From the NCBI GenBank assembly GCA_900755065.1, contig CAAEFC010000053.1:1-59504 (forward strand): a stretch of DNA of 59,504 nucleotides, written 5' to 3'. Source of the DNA: Bacilli bacterium. Its GTDB lineage: Bacteria; Bacillota_I; Bacilli_A; RFN20; CAG-449. Positions 1-8,213 of this stretch are shown here, in pieces; position 1 is the stretch's first letter; each line of letters begins with the position of its first letter. The position numbers were made by a program, and so were the translations under genes. The notes under the pieces were generated by a model, which saw only the letters and a list, made by a program, of their open reading frames with translations, did not search any database and was not told the DNA's origin.

Positions 1-325
1 CCCACCTGGCTGCGCAATCCTTTGCCGAGGTCTTCCGATCGGATCTTCGCTCGACGATCTCGGAAAGGGCCTCAGGAGTCAGGTCGGAACGATGTTCGGA
101 ACGAAGTTGAAAGGACCTCGCTATCTGGAAATGGCGGAAGGCTACGTGCTGAAAATCGCTCTTGACGACAACGACGAAATCTGCGGCTACCAATATGTCA
201 ATCTCGGCAAGATGATGGATGCGATCAAAAAGGGAACCGATCCGAAAGTCGCGTACGAATCCTGCATCGGGAAATACGGACGTTTCGACGATGCGCCGAA
301 ACACATCGATCCGAGAAAAGAATAG
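1..325 (+). CDS. NifU-like iron-sulfur cluster scaffold protein, 3' part (5' end outside window, apparent frameshift)
   Basis: Only the C-terminal part of this gene is in the window. From about base 32 the reading GLPIGSSLDDLGKGLRSQ runs on through KGPRYLEMAEGYVLK and ends DDAPKHIDPRKE. I recognise this as the tail of the NifU-N-like scaffold protein usually encoded next to GGGtGRT proteins. The family normally has a QSAFSEGGLPIG-like stretch here; HLAAQSFAE can be read in a different frame at bases 3-29. The two pieces are therefore out of frame near base 30, from a real frameshift or an assembly error at the edge. ATG codons at 92 and later are internal to the family alignment and not the true start. 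The stop at 323-325 lies 11 bases before the next gene, so the two are surely cotranscribed. Family recognition is from memory. Confidence 0.6.
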   Translation, partial: PPGCAILCRGLPIGSSLDDLGKGLRSQVGTMFGTKLKGPRYLEMAEGYVLKIALDDNDEICGYQYVNLGKMMDAIKKGTDPKVAYESCIGKYGRFDDAPKHIDPRKE

Positions 326-336
326 GAGAAACGAGT

Positions 337-1338
337 ATGGCAACCTTTGAAAATCAAGAACGTCGGATGGACGGCATCCGCGAATGTTTGAAAAAATACG
401 GCATCGCCAGCCTGGACGAAGCCAGAGAAATCTGCCTGTCGAACGGCATCGATGTGGAAAAAATCGTGCTGGGCGTTCAGCCGATCGCTTTCCAGAACGC
501 CGTTTGGGCGTATACGTTAGGAACGGCGATCGCCCTGAAAGAAAACGCGGCCAGCGCTTCCGAAGCCTCGCATCTGGTCGGCGTGGGATTGCAGGCGTTC
601 TGCATTCCGGGCTCGGTCGCGGAAACCCGCAAGGTGGGTCTCGGACACGGCGATCTTGGCGCGATGTTACTCGATGAAAAGACCGAGTGCTTCTGCTTCC
701 TGGCCGGACACGAATCCTTCGCCGCGGCGGAAGGGGCGATCGGTATCGCCAGAAACGCCAATAAGGTGAGAGTCAAGCCGCTTCGCGTCATTCTGAACGG
801 TTTGGGAAAAGACGCAGCGTACATCATTTCCCGGATCAACGGATTCACCTACGTTCAGACCGAATACGATTTCGAGCATTCCAAACTGAACGTGGTCAAA
901 GAAGTTCCGTTCTCGACGGGAGAAAGAAGCGCGATCAAGTGCTACGGCGCCGATGAGGTCAACGAAGGCGTGGCGATCATGATTCACGAAAAAGTCGGCG
1001 TATCGATCACCGGAAATTCGACCAACCCGGTCCGTTTCCAGCATCTGGTGGCCGGCACATACAAGAAATGGGCCAACGAAAACAACTTCAAGTACTTCTC
1101 GGTGGCTTCCGGCGGCGGAACCGGAAGAACCCTGCACCCGGACAACATGGCCGCGGGACCTTCCTCTTACGGTCTGACCGATACGTTAGGAAGAGTGCAC
1201 GGAGACGCTCAGTTCGCCGGATCTTCTTCCGTCCCGGCTCACGTGGAAATGATGGGACTGATCGGCATGGGCAACAACCCGATGGTCGGCGCGACGGTTT
1301 CCTGCGCGGTGGCCGTGAGTCTCGCACTGAAAAAATAA
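337..1338 (+). CDS. GGGtGRT family protein of unknown function
   Basis: A 333-residue protein with the family-naming motif GGGTGRT at residues 259-265, followed by HPDN. This family is conserved in anaerobic Firmicutes and its biochemical role is not established. It usually follows a NifU-like scaffold gene, as here, which suggests a job in Fe-S or metal-cofactor handling; that is inference. I see no signal peptide or membrane segment, so it is probably cytosolic. Glycine-rich patches include VGVGLQAFCIPGS (82-94) and GHGDLGAM (103-110). The start is set by AGGAG nine bases before the ATG at 337, and length fits the family. A rho-independent terminator follows directly, ending the unit. Confidence 0.85.
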   Translation: MATFENQERRMDGIRECLKKYGIASLDEAREICLSNGIDVEKIVLGVQPIAFQNAVWAYTLGTAIALKENAASASEASHLVGVGLQAFCIPGSVAETRKVGLGHGDLGAMLLDEKTECFCFLAGHESFAAAEGAIGIARNANKVRVKPLRVILNGLGKDAAYIISRINGFTYVQTEYDFEHSKLNVVKEVPFSTGERSAIKCYGADEVNEGVAIMIHEKVGVSITGNSTNPVRFQHLVAGTYKKWANENNFKYFSVASGGGTGRTLHPDNMAAGPSSYGLTDTLGRVHGDAQFAGSSSVPAHVEMMGLIGMGNNPMVGATVSCAVAVSLALKK

Positions 1339-1349
1339 AAAGCAAACGA

Positions 1350-1377
1350 AAGTCCATCCGCCCGGATGGGCTTTTTA
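1350..1377 (+). terminator. Rho-independent terminator after the GGGtGRT gene
   Basis: GTCCATCC (1352-1359) pairs with GGATGGGC (1364-1371) through one G-T pair and is followed by TTTTTATTT. It sits 12 bases after the stop codon. Confidence 0.85.
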
Positions 1378-1500
1378 TTTGGACAAAAATGGGAATAAAC
1401 TCGCAAAATGTCGAACTTTCTGGAAAATAATAAAAAAATGTAAAAAAAAGGCGAATTCATACTAGAATTTTTTTGTATATTCTGGAAAGGAGAAAAGACA

Positions 1501-1878
1501 ATGTCTTTAAAAAAAGAAGAGAAGGCTATCATGGAAATCGCCGAGAAGTACAAAAAAACGTTCAGCAATCTGATCAAAAACGGAAAAGAATCGAATCTTC
1601 CGCAGTTGCTGAAAGATGAATCGCAACCCTATTTTTCTTCGGTCAATATTCTCGATTACGCCAAGGAGAATCTGAATTTCGATCAGCGGTTCATCATTCA
1701 CATTCATTTCTGTCTGTCTTTGATGAAACCGCAGGAAAGAGAAATCATCTGGAAGGAATTTTTTATCACCCAGACGAGCGAAAACAAGATCAACTGGTGG
1801 TCGTATCACTATGCACGTTCGACGTATTATCGGATCCGCAATCGCGCGATCCTCAACTTTTATCGCCTATGCGTGTAA
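1501..1878 (+). CDS. MG284/MPN403 family protein (putative HTH, sigma-region-4-like)
   Basis: A 125-residue cytosolic protein. The C-terminal NWWSYHYARSTYYRIRNRA block (about 97-117) is the recognisable part: small Mollicutes proteins of the MG284/MPN403 family share a WW...SRSTYYR.R pattern, and ArpU-like phage regulators carry a similar helix-turn-helix. The mid region FDQRFIIHIHFCLSLMKPQEREIIW also resembles the linker before such an HTH. Function is unknown; DNA binding is inferred. GGAGAAAAGACA precedes the ATG, with an A+T-rich promoter-like stretch (TTTTTTTGTATATTC) just upstream. It heads five genes that overlap or abut, so it may control or belong to the same system. The next gene starts inside its last four codons. 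Confidence 0.6.
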   Translation: MSLKKEEKAIMEIAEKYKKTFSNLIKNGKESNLPQLLKDESQPYFSSVNILDYAKENLNFDQRFIIHIHFCLSLMKPQEREIIWKEFFITQTSENKINWWSYHYARSTYYRIRNRAILNFYRLCV

Positions 1879-2744
1879 GAATGTTCGGCGTGTTGGGAAT
1901 TTTATTGTCGCTTGTCTTTCCGGAAGCGCAAAGCGATCGGACGTGCGTGTTCAAATCCGCCCGCCTTGTCTACGATTCAAGCGGATTTCGGTTTGATTTT
2001 GAAGAAATTTCCGGCTTTTTCGATACGTTTCAGGTGGAAGTCAACCGAAAAACGACGATGAAAGTAAACGGACTGAAACGGCTTTCGTCCATTCCTCTCG
2101 ATTCCTTGATTTCCGGGGAGAACAACGAAATCCGCGTGAGGTTCGATCAGAAGACATACGCCTTTTACCTTTTTCTTCCCCGGACGGTTGAAGAAAGGGG
2201 GAAAGGCTTTTCGTTCAACGACCTGATCGACGATGCGGAGGGAAATATCGAATTTCAGAACGCGCAGTACTTTCAGATGCAAAACTACGAAAGCGAAACG
2301 GGCAATTCGCTTCCTTATTTCGATCTTAGCGGTCTGCCGGACTTTTCATTCGACGCGCGGTACGTTCTTGCCGATCAGATCGAAATGGTTCTCTTTTCGG
2401 ATGGCCTCTTTCCGTCTTTGGACAGCGCGGACGAATTCCATTTCCTTCTGTCTTCGGCGAAAAAGGAGAAGGGGTACGCGTTTGTCTATCGCGGGATCGA
2501 TCCGTCTTTTCACCCGGAAGCGGGGAAGGATTTTTACCGCGACGAACTGTATTTTGAAAAGTTTTTTCAGGCGAAACGCATTGATGTTCGCGTTACGCTT
2601 AAACGGATCTACGGAAGTCCGATTGACCTCTTTTTCGAGCAGACGGTCGATCTTGCGCCGCCTTTATTCGGAAAAGAAGGAACGTATGCGATTCGGATCA
2701 CCGATTCCGAAGAGGGCGAATACGAATGGGGGTTTGACTTATGA
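1869..2744 (+). CDS. Putative exported protein of unknown function
   Basis: I do not recognise this 291-residue protein. The N-terminus is basic then hydrophobic (MRVRMFGVLGILLSLVFPEA), a plausible signal peptide with a cut near residues 20-22, so I expect export or an anchored outer-face protein. The rest is soluble, aromatic- and acid-rich and has no further membrane segment. The reading frame is open further upstream, but that stretch overlaps the preceding gene; ATG 1869, or ATG 1881 four codons later, gives the signal peptide directly. It overlaps the gene before by 10 bases and the next gene by 4 (ATGA), implying translational coupling. Its place before two small membrane proteins and an F-like platform protein suggests an envelope apparatus (inference). 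Confidence 0.6.
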   Translation: MRVRMFGVLGILLSLVFPEAQSDRTCVFKSARLVYDSSGFRFDFEEISGFFDTFQVEVNRKTTMKVNGLKRLSSIPLDSLISGENNEIRVRFDQKTYAFYLFLPRTVEERGKGFSFNDLIDDAEGNIEFQNAQYFQMQNYESETGNSLPYFDLSGLPDFSFDARYVLADQIEMVLFSDGLFPSLDSADEFHFLLSSAKKEKGYAFVYRGIDPSFHPEAGKDFYRDELYFEKFFQAKRIDVRVTLKRIYGSPIDLFFEQTVDLAPPLFGKEGTYAIRITDSEEGEYEWGFDL

Positions 2745-3073
2745 TCGTCCTGATTCTGCTTTTTTCTTTCACCTTGCTGTTTCCTTTCGAGGCGGTGAAA
2801 AGCGAAGTGAACCGATACCTCGACCTGTTTCTTCCCTATGCGTATTACGATGCGATCGTTTCGGAAAAGGAAGGCGCCGTTTTAAATCAGGAAAAGATGA
2901 TGAAAGAGGTCAACGCCGCTTTAAACCTCTATTTCGCCTCGTTTGATTCCGTCGAGCAAGTACGGACTTACTATTCCTTTGAGGGACTGAGGGTTTCCTT
3001 CTCTCTGCACTATGTTTACCGTTTCCGCTCGTTCAGGATCGCAAAGGAGATCGTTTCCGATGAAAAAAGATAA
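2741..3073 (+). CDS. Small single-pass membrane protein, unknown
   Basis: A 110-residue protein with an N-terminal hydrophobic segment (MIVLILLFSFTLLFPFEAV, residues 1-19) and an extracellular-looking remainder rich in Y, F and charged residues. It has no cysteine, no prepilin cleavage motif and no lipobox. It starts in the ATGA that holds the previous stop and ends 14 bases inside the next gene, so it is embedded in a translationally coupled set. I do not recognise a family. A size and topology like minor pilins or TadE-type proteins would fit the neighbouring F-like platform gene, but no motif proves it. Confidence 0.55.
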   Translation: MIVLILLFSFTLLFPFEAVKSEVNRYLDLFLPYAYYDAIVSEKEGAVLNQEKMMKEVNAALNLYFASFDSVEQVRTYYSFEGLRVSFSLHYVYRFRSFRIAKEIVSDEKR

Positions 3074-3941
3074 GGTCAAACTCGTTTTTTGCTTTTTGAT
3101 CGCGATGACGGATTTCTTCTTCGGTTTTTACGGATCGGTTCTTTCGTGGGGGATTTTTATCGCTTTGACGGGAATTTCCGAGCGAAAGCGGCGTCGTTTT
3201 CGTCTGAAACTCAGCCGTCTGAAACTCGTCAATCCGCTTTTTAGGGAAAAAAGAGAAAAACTGATCCGCGCTTTCGGCGCGTCGGATCTGAACGAGGAAG
3301 AATACTGTTCGCTCTTGAAAGAGCAGGCCGGAAGCAAGGCGGAGAAGCGCTTCTTTGAGGAATTGAAACGCTGTCGGAATACGACGGGCATCGCCCGACT
3401 GATCCGCGATTACGAATCCGAATGCGAGGAAAAAGGCGGAAATCTAGTCTTCGACCGCCTGCTGTTTGCGTGGACGATCGTGCTGTATTCGCTGGTGTTT
3501 CCGCATTTCCGTTTGTCATTTTCGCCTTATCTTCTGAGCGTTCTTTTCAATGCCGCCTTGATTCTCCTGGAAATGCTTCCGCGCCGGATTTCTACGACCG
3601 AAGTCTTTTTCCTATCCTTTCAGCGGAAACTCGCATATATGAGTCCGAAGGACAGTTTTGAATCGACGCGAAAGGCCTATCCGAAAGCCGCGCGCGGATT
3701 GGAGAGATTCAGCGAATGCGTCCACGAGAAGAAGTTCGATGCGCGGTGGTTTTCTTCGCCTTCGGGCGAGATGATGATTGCAATGTATGGCGCGCTTTCT
3801 TCCGGCAAGGGTAACTTCCGCGATTTGGAAGACGCGGCATTCCGGATTCGCTTGAAGCGCCGGGAAAACCATCGTCTTCTGGAACAGGGGATTCTCGCTT
3901 TGGCCTATCTGGGCCTGATCGGCGGAGGAATCCTCGCATGA
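3060..3941 (+). CDS. Membrane protein resembling type II secretion F / TadB-TadC platform proteins
   Basis: A 293-residue protein with hydrophobic segments at about 8-35, 130-170 and 272-293, separated by two charged cytosolic-looking blocks. The second block, LAYMSPKDSFESTRKAYPK followed by a long helical stretch, GEMMIAMYGALSSGKGNFRD and a C-terminal membrane helix, has the shape of a T2SSF domain (a helix bundle before a membrane helix). This rests on pattern only; no catalytic signature exists for the family. ATG 3060 is chosen because the open frame upstream lies inside the previous gene; it follows a GGAGATCG site. No secretion ATPase gene is in the window, so any apparatus would be reduced or completed elsewhere. 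It overlaps the next gene by 4 bases. Confidence 0.45.
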   Translation: MKKDKVKLVFCFLIAMTDFFFGFYGSVLSWGIFIALTGISERKRRRFRLKLSRLKLVNPLFREKREKLIRAFGASDLNEEEYCSLLKEQAGSKAEKRFFEELKRCRNTTGIARLIRDYESECEEKGGNLVFDRLLFAWTIVLYSLVFPHFRLSFSPYLLSVLFNAALILLEMLPRRISTTEVFFLSFQRKLAYMSPKDSFESTRKAYPKAARGLERFSECVHEKKFDARWFSSPSGEMMIAMYGALSSGKGNFRDLEDAAFRIRLKRRENHRLLEQGILALAYLGLIGGGILA

Positions 3942-4234
3942 ATCGAAGTCTGATCTGGGCGATCGCCGGATTGTCCCTTCTTGCTTTGAACTACGGCGTT
4001 CGCGATCTGATCGCGCGTCAGGAAATGCTGGGTATCCTGAAAACCTGCGCGATCTTATTGGAAAAAGACATTTCAGATCAGGGCGTTCTTCTTCCGGCGA
4101 CGGAAGCGGTCTTTGAAAAATACCGGATCGTTTGGGAATCCGACGAAAAGGGCTATTATCTGAAAGCCGCATATTATTCTTTCACGAAAAGCGAAGAAAC
4201 CGAAGTTACCTTTTTCGTTCCGATAAGTCGGTGA
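3938..4234 (+). CDS. Small membrane-anchored protein, possibly pseudopilin-like, unknown
   Basis: A 98-residue protein with one N-terminal hydrophobic helix (SLIWAIAGLSLLALNYGV, about 4-21) and a mixed C-terminal domain ending in an alternating beta-like stretch (TEVTFFVPISR). It starts at the ATGA holding the previous stop. Its end overlaps the convergent mutM-coaE gene by 29 bases, an unusual tail-to-tail overlap with no room for a separate terminator. There is no lipobox or prepilin motif. It is the last of the five-gene unit beginning at 1501 and its role is unknown. Confidence 0.5.
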   Translation: MNRSLIWAIAGLSLLALNYGVRDLIARQEMLGILKTCAILLEKDISDQGVLLPATEAVFEKYRIVWESDEKGYYLKAAYYSFTKSEETEVTFFVPISR

Positions 4235-5615
4235 AGACAGCCTCGAACTGCGCTTCTAAATCCTCCTGAACGCCGTCGTTTTCGATCAGATAGTCGCATC
4301 GATACGCGTAGCGGTCAAATTTTGAACTGCCGTTGATGGACAGCGCCTGCGCGATGTTCGGGGTGTTTCTTTTTCTCAGATGTTCGATCTGGGAGGCGGA
4401 GGAACAGGTCACGCCGATCACGTAGTCGAACAAAAGGTGAAAACGGGTTTCAAACAGCAGAGGAACTTCGACCGCGACGAGAGGGACGGTCTTATGGCTT
4501 GTCAGAAAGCGGCGGACGTTTTCCTTGACCAGCGGATGAATCAGGGCTTCGAGTTTTTTCTTCATCGCCGGCTCTTTTTCGACGATCTGGCGAAGATATC
4601 CGCGGGAAATCGTCTGATTGTCGTTGAGTACCTGTTCCGAGAACAGGGCAACCATCTGCTTTTTGACTTCGTCTTTCCCGTAAAGTTCGCGGACGACCTC
4701 ATCAGAGGAGAGTACCGGCACGCCTTTCGCTTTGAATAAGCGAAGAACGGTGGATTTTCCCGAAGCGATCTTCCCGGTGATGGCGACGGAAAGACCGACG
4801 TTCTGACATCTCGGGCAGTACGTGGTCCCTCTTCCGTGCAGTTTGCTCTTCAACAGGCGTGTTGCGCAGACCGGGCAGGGCTTTCCGGCTTTCCCGTAGA
4901 CGTTGAGCCGGTGCTGAAACCGTCCGGAGACGTCCCGGTCGGGGTGATAACTGGAAACGGTCGAGCCGCCGGCAAGAATCGCGTCGTTCAGCGTTTCAAC
5001 CGAAAAGGTCAGTATATCGCGACAGTTTTCTTTCGTCAGGGCATCGGCTTTAAGAAAAGGATTCAGACGGCACTTGAAAAGAACCTCGTCGCAATAGATG
5101 TTTCCGAGTCCGGAGAGAATGCTCTGATCGAGAAGACAGGTCTTGATCTCGGTTGAGGTTTTCCGGAAAATGCGGAAAAGGTATTCCGGATCGTCGACGT
5201 CGAATGGCTCCGGACCGAGATGACAAAGTTCCGGGTTGGAATCGATCCGGTCGGTCGGGCAGAGAGACATGACGCCGAAACGGCGGGAATCTTCATAGCA
5301 GAGCCGCGTTCCGTCGTCCAGATGAAAGAGAACGCGGGCATACGGGCTGATTTTTTCGCCTTTTTCGAGGCAACGATATTTTCCTTCCATGCGCAGGTGA
5401 GAGATCAGCGTCTGATTTCCGTCGAAGTGAAAGAGAAGATACTTTCCTTTTCGGCTCACGGAAAGGAGCGTCTTTCCTTTCAGCCCTTCGACGAATTCAT
5501 CGAGCGGACTGTGGATCATCTTCGGATAGAGGACTTCGACGCGGACGATCGTGCGACGGAGGTATCGGGATTCGAGAATCCGCCGAACGGTCTCGACTTC
5601 AGGTAATTCAGGCAT
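4206..5615 (-). CDS. mutM-coaE: Fused formamidopyrimidine-DNA glycosylase / dephospho-CoA kinase (MutM-CoaE)
   Basis: One 469-residue frame holds two enzymes. Residues 1-272 are MutM: catalytic PELPEVE after Met1, the glycosylase domain, then a zinc finger with Cys247, Cys250, Cys267 and Cys270; it removes 8-oxoguanine and other oxidised bases. Residues 273-469 are CoaE, with P-loop GKIASGKST at 281-289, EVPLLFE near 383-389 and a lid region with HLRKRN; it phosphorylates dephospho-CoA in the last step of CoA synthesis. The domains abut without a linker, and I see no stop, internal Met or Shine-Dalgarno at the join, so one polypeptide is expected. The order polA-mutM-coaE is common in Firmicutes as separate genes. 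polA ends 12 bases upstream. Confidence 0.92.
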   Translation of the reverse strand: MPELPEVETVRRILESRYLRRTIVRVEVLYPKMIHSPLDEFVEGLKGKTLLSVSRKGKYLLFHFDGNQTLISHLRMEGKYRCLEKGEKISPYARVLFHLDDGTRLCYEDSRRFGVMSLCPTDRIDSNPELCHLGPEPFDVDDPEYLFRIFRKTSTEIKTCLLDQSILSGLGNIYCDEVLFKCRLNPFLKADALTKENCRDILTFSVETLNDAILAGGSTVSSYHPDRDVSGRFQHRLNVYGKAGKPCPVCATRLLKSKLHGRGTTYCPRCQNVGLSVAITGKIASGKSTVLRLFKAKGVPVLSSDEVVRELYGKDEVKKQMVALFSEQVLNDNQTISRGYLRQIVEKEPAMKKKLEALIHPLVKENVRRFLTSHKTVPLVAVEVPLLFETRFHLLFDYVIGVTCSSASQIEHLRKRNTPNIAQALSINGSSKFDRYAYRCDYLIENDGVQEDLEAQFEAVFTDLSERKR

Positions 5616-5627
5616 ATCGGTTTCCTT

Positions 5628-8213
5628 TCATTTGCATTCGTACCACGTCTTGGCGATGCTTCCGTCGACTTTGAGTTTGACTTTCAGCGTATCGACGCAG
5701 TTTTCCATGATGTTTTTCAGAATCGCCGGCATCTTTTCGCATTCTTCTTTCGGAACTTTGAAGATCAGTTCGTCGTGAATCTGTAAGACGATCCGCGTTT
5801 TGTAGTGGTTTTCTTTCAGAAAGCGATCGACTTTGATCATGCAGATCTTCATGATGTCCGCGGCGGTTCCCTGAATCGGCGCGTTCATGGCGATCCGCTT
5901 TCCGAATTCCCGGGTCTGATAATTATCGCTGGACAGTTCGGGAATGTAACGTCTGCGGTGGTACAGGGTGGAACAGTATCCGTTTTCTTTGGCTTTGGCG
6001 ATCGTTTCGGCGAAATAGTCGCGGATTTCCGGGTATTCGTCGTAGAAAGTCTGAATCACTTCTTTGGCTTCTTTCGCGCTGGTGGAAATTCTTTCGCTCA
6101 GCCCCCAGTCGCTGATGCCGTAGATGATGCCGAAATTGACGGTCTTGGCCTGTCGCCTCAGTTCGGGCGTCAGGTGTGCTTCGTCGACGTGAAAGATTTT
6201 CATCGCGGTCGCGGAATGGATATCGCCGTCTCTGTTGAACACGTCGATCAGTTCCTGGCAGTTGCTCATGGACGCAAGAACCCGCAACTCGACTTGGGAA
6301 TAGTCTAAACTCAGCAGATAATGGGTATCGTCGTCGTAGAAAAACGCCTTGCGGACCGCCTTCCCTTCTTCGCTCCGGGTCGAGATGTTCTGCAAGTTCG
6401 GTTCGCTCGAAGAGAGCCTTCCCGTTTGGGTCAGCGTCTGATTGAAAAGGGTATGGATCTTGCCGTCCGCATAGAGATAGGCGAGGAGCCCCTGACTGTA
6501 CGTGGAGATGATCTTGGAATACTTCCGGTGTTCGATGAGAAGCGGAACGATCGGGTGAAGTTCTTTCAGGGAATTCAGCACTTCGATCGAAGTTGATTCC
6601 TTTTTGTTCGACGGAAGATGAAGCCGGGTAAAGAGCAGTTCGGCGACTTGCTTCGGCGAAGCAAGGTTGAAAGTGTATCCCGCAAGCGCATAAATCTCTT
6701 TCTGAATTTCTTCCAGTTTTTCCGTGTATTCGTCGTTGATTTTTTGAAGAACCTCCGCGTTCAGCGGAAACCCTTCGATTTCCATTTCGCTGAGAATGTT
6801 GCAAAGCGGAAGTTCGACTTCGTAATAGAGTTCTTTGTCTTCCAGCCGGTCGATCTGCGCTTCCAGAGACGGGTACAGCCTTTCCAGATGATAAGCCATC
6901 TTGTCGAAGTAGTTTTCTTCCAGAAGCGTCAGGTTGTCTTTATAGAGCAGGTTGACGCCGAAGTATCCGAAAATGTGAACCGGGTCGTTCGTCAGCGACG
7001 GATTGATTAGATAGGCGGCCAGCGAAAAGTCGAAACCGAGTCCCTCGACTTCGATCTGAAAGCGGTGCAGAGCCACTTTGAGAGCCTTATAGTCATAGGT
7101 GATTTTCTTCCGCGCAGGATCTTTCATGAAAGCGACGAATTCCGGGTCGTCGAAAAACCGTTTGGAAAGATAATAAACGCGCCCTCCCGACGAGAAGTAA
7201 ATTCCGTGCAGATAGGCGGTATGGTAGTTGCCTTCGTCGAGATCGGGAATCAGCACGCGCGGATCCGGAATGGCGGAAAAGCCGCTGACTTCGACGACTT
7301 CGATGTTCAGGCGGTCGCTCTGTTCGTGAATCACCTGCTTGTCGCGCGGTTTCAGTCTTTTGAGAAGAGAAAAGCATTCGTAGCGGGTATAGAAAGAGGA
7401 AAGTTGATTGTAATCGTATCCCGGATACGCCAACTGATCCAATTGAAAAGGCAATTCCATCTTCGTGTCGATCGTCGCCAGTTTTTTGCAAAGGAGACCC
7501 TGCGCGGCGTTTTCGGTGATTTTCTGCGCGATTTTGGAGGTTTGTCCGCGCATATTCTCGATGATGTTTTCCAGACTTCCGTATTGATTCAACAGCTTGA
7601 TCGCGGTCTTTTCGCCAATGCCGGGAATACCTTTGAGATTGTCGCTCGGATCGCCCATCAGCCCTTTGTAATCGCAAATCTGTTCCGACGTGATGCCCAT
7701 CTTGGCTTTCAGAGCCGCCGCGTCCATTTCTTCGATGTCGCTGAGACCTTTCCGGATCATTTTGACGGAAATACGATCGTCGATCAGTTGCAGGTAATCT
7801 TTGTCGCTGGTGTAACAATAGGCGCGGATTCCTTCCGCCGACGCTTTTCGGGCAATCGTTCCGGCGATGTCGTCGGCCTCGTAACCTTCCTGCTCGTAGT
7901 AAAAGACGCCCATTGCTTTCAACAGATCGCGGGCGATTGGAATTTGCAGTTTCAAATCCTCGTCGGTTTCTTTCCGCTGCGCCTTGTATTCCGGATATTC
8001 CTCGTGGCGGAACGTTTTCTTTCCGGTATCGAAGCAGACGACGATCCGGTCGTCGTCATGAAGCGAAGCGACGATTTTGTTGATCATATTGCTGAATCCG
8101 AAAATGGCGTTCGTGGGAAAGCCGTCTTTCGTCCGCATGATGTTTCCGCTGAAAGAAGTGGCGTAATACGCCCGGAAAAGCAGGGAATTCCCGTCGATAA
8201 TGTGCAAAATCAT
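5628..8213 (-). CDS. polA: DNA polymerase I
   Basis: An 861-residue family A polymerase for repair synthesis and Okazaki primer removal. The 5' nuclease domain is at about 1-290 (IIDGNSLLFRAYYA at the start, DKDYLQL and a GDPSDNLKGIPGIGEKTA helix-hairpin-helix). Polymerase motifs are A SLDYSQVELR (about 637), B RRQAKTVNFGIIYG (about 690) and C QIHDELIF (about 808). The middle 3'-5' exonuclease domain is present by length, but I find no DxE motif, so proofreading is probably lost, as in many Firmicutes Pol I. Its ATG shares ATGA with the dnaE stop, so the two are coupled. Confidence 0.95.
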   Translation of the reverse strand: MILHIIDGNSLLFRAYYATSFSGNIMRTKDGFPTNAIFGFSNMINKIVASLHDDDRIVVCFDTGKKTFRHEEYPEYKAQRKETDEDLKLQIPIARDLLKAMGVFYYEQEGYEADDIAGTIARKASAEGIRAYCYTSDKDYLQLIDDRISVKMIRKGLSDIEEMDAAALKAKMGITSEQICDYKGLMGDPSDNLKGIPGIGEKTAIKLLNQYGSLENIIENMRGQTSKIAQKITENAAQGLLCKKLATIDTKMELPFQLDQLAYPGYDYNQLSSFYTRYECFSLLKRLKPRDKQVIHEQSDRLNIEVVEVSGFSAIPDPRVLIPDLDEGNYHTAYLHGIYFSSGGRVYYLSKRFFDDPEFVAFMKDPARKKITYDYKALKVALHRFQIEVEGLGFDFSLAAYLINPSLTNDPVHIFGYFGVNLLYKDNLTLLEENYFDKMAYHLERLYPSLEAQIDRLEDKELYYEVELPLCNILSEMEIEGFPLNAEVLQKINDEYTEKLEEIQKEIYALAGYTFNLASPKQVAELLFTRLHLPSNKKESTSIEVLNSLKELHPIVPLLIEHRKYSKIISTYSQGLLAYLYADGKIHTLFNQTLTQTGRLSSSEPNLQNISTRSEEGKAVRKAFFYDDDTHYLLSLDYSQVELRVLASMSNCQELIDVFNRDGDIHSATAMKIFHVDEAHLTPELRRQAKTVNFGIIYGISDWGLSERISTSAKEAKEVIQTFYDEYPEIRDYFAETIAKAKENGYCSTLYHRRRYIPELSSDNYQTREFGKRIAMNAPIQGTAADIMKICMIKVDRFLKENHYKTRIVLQIHDELIFKVPKEECEKMPAILKNIMENCVDTLKVKLKVDGSIAKTWYECK

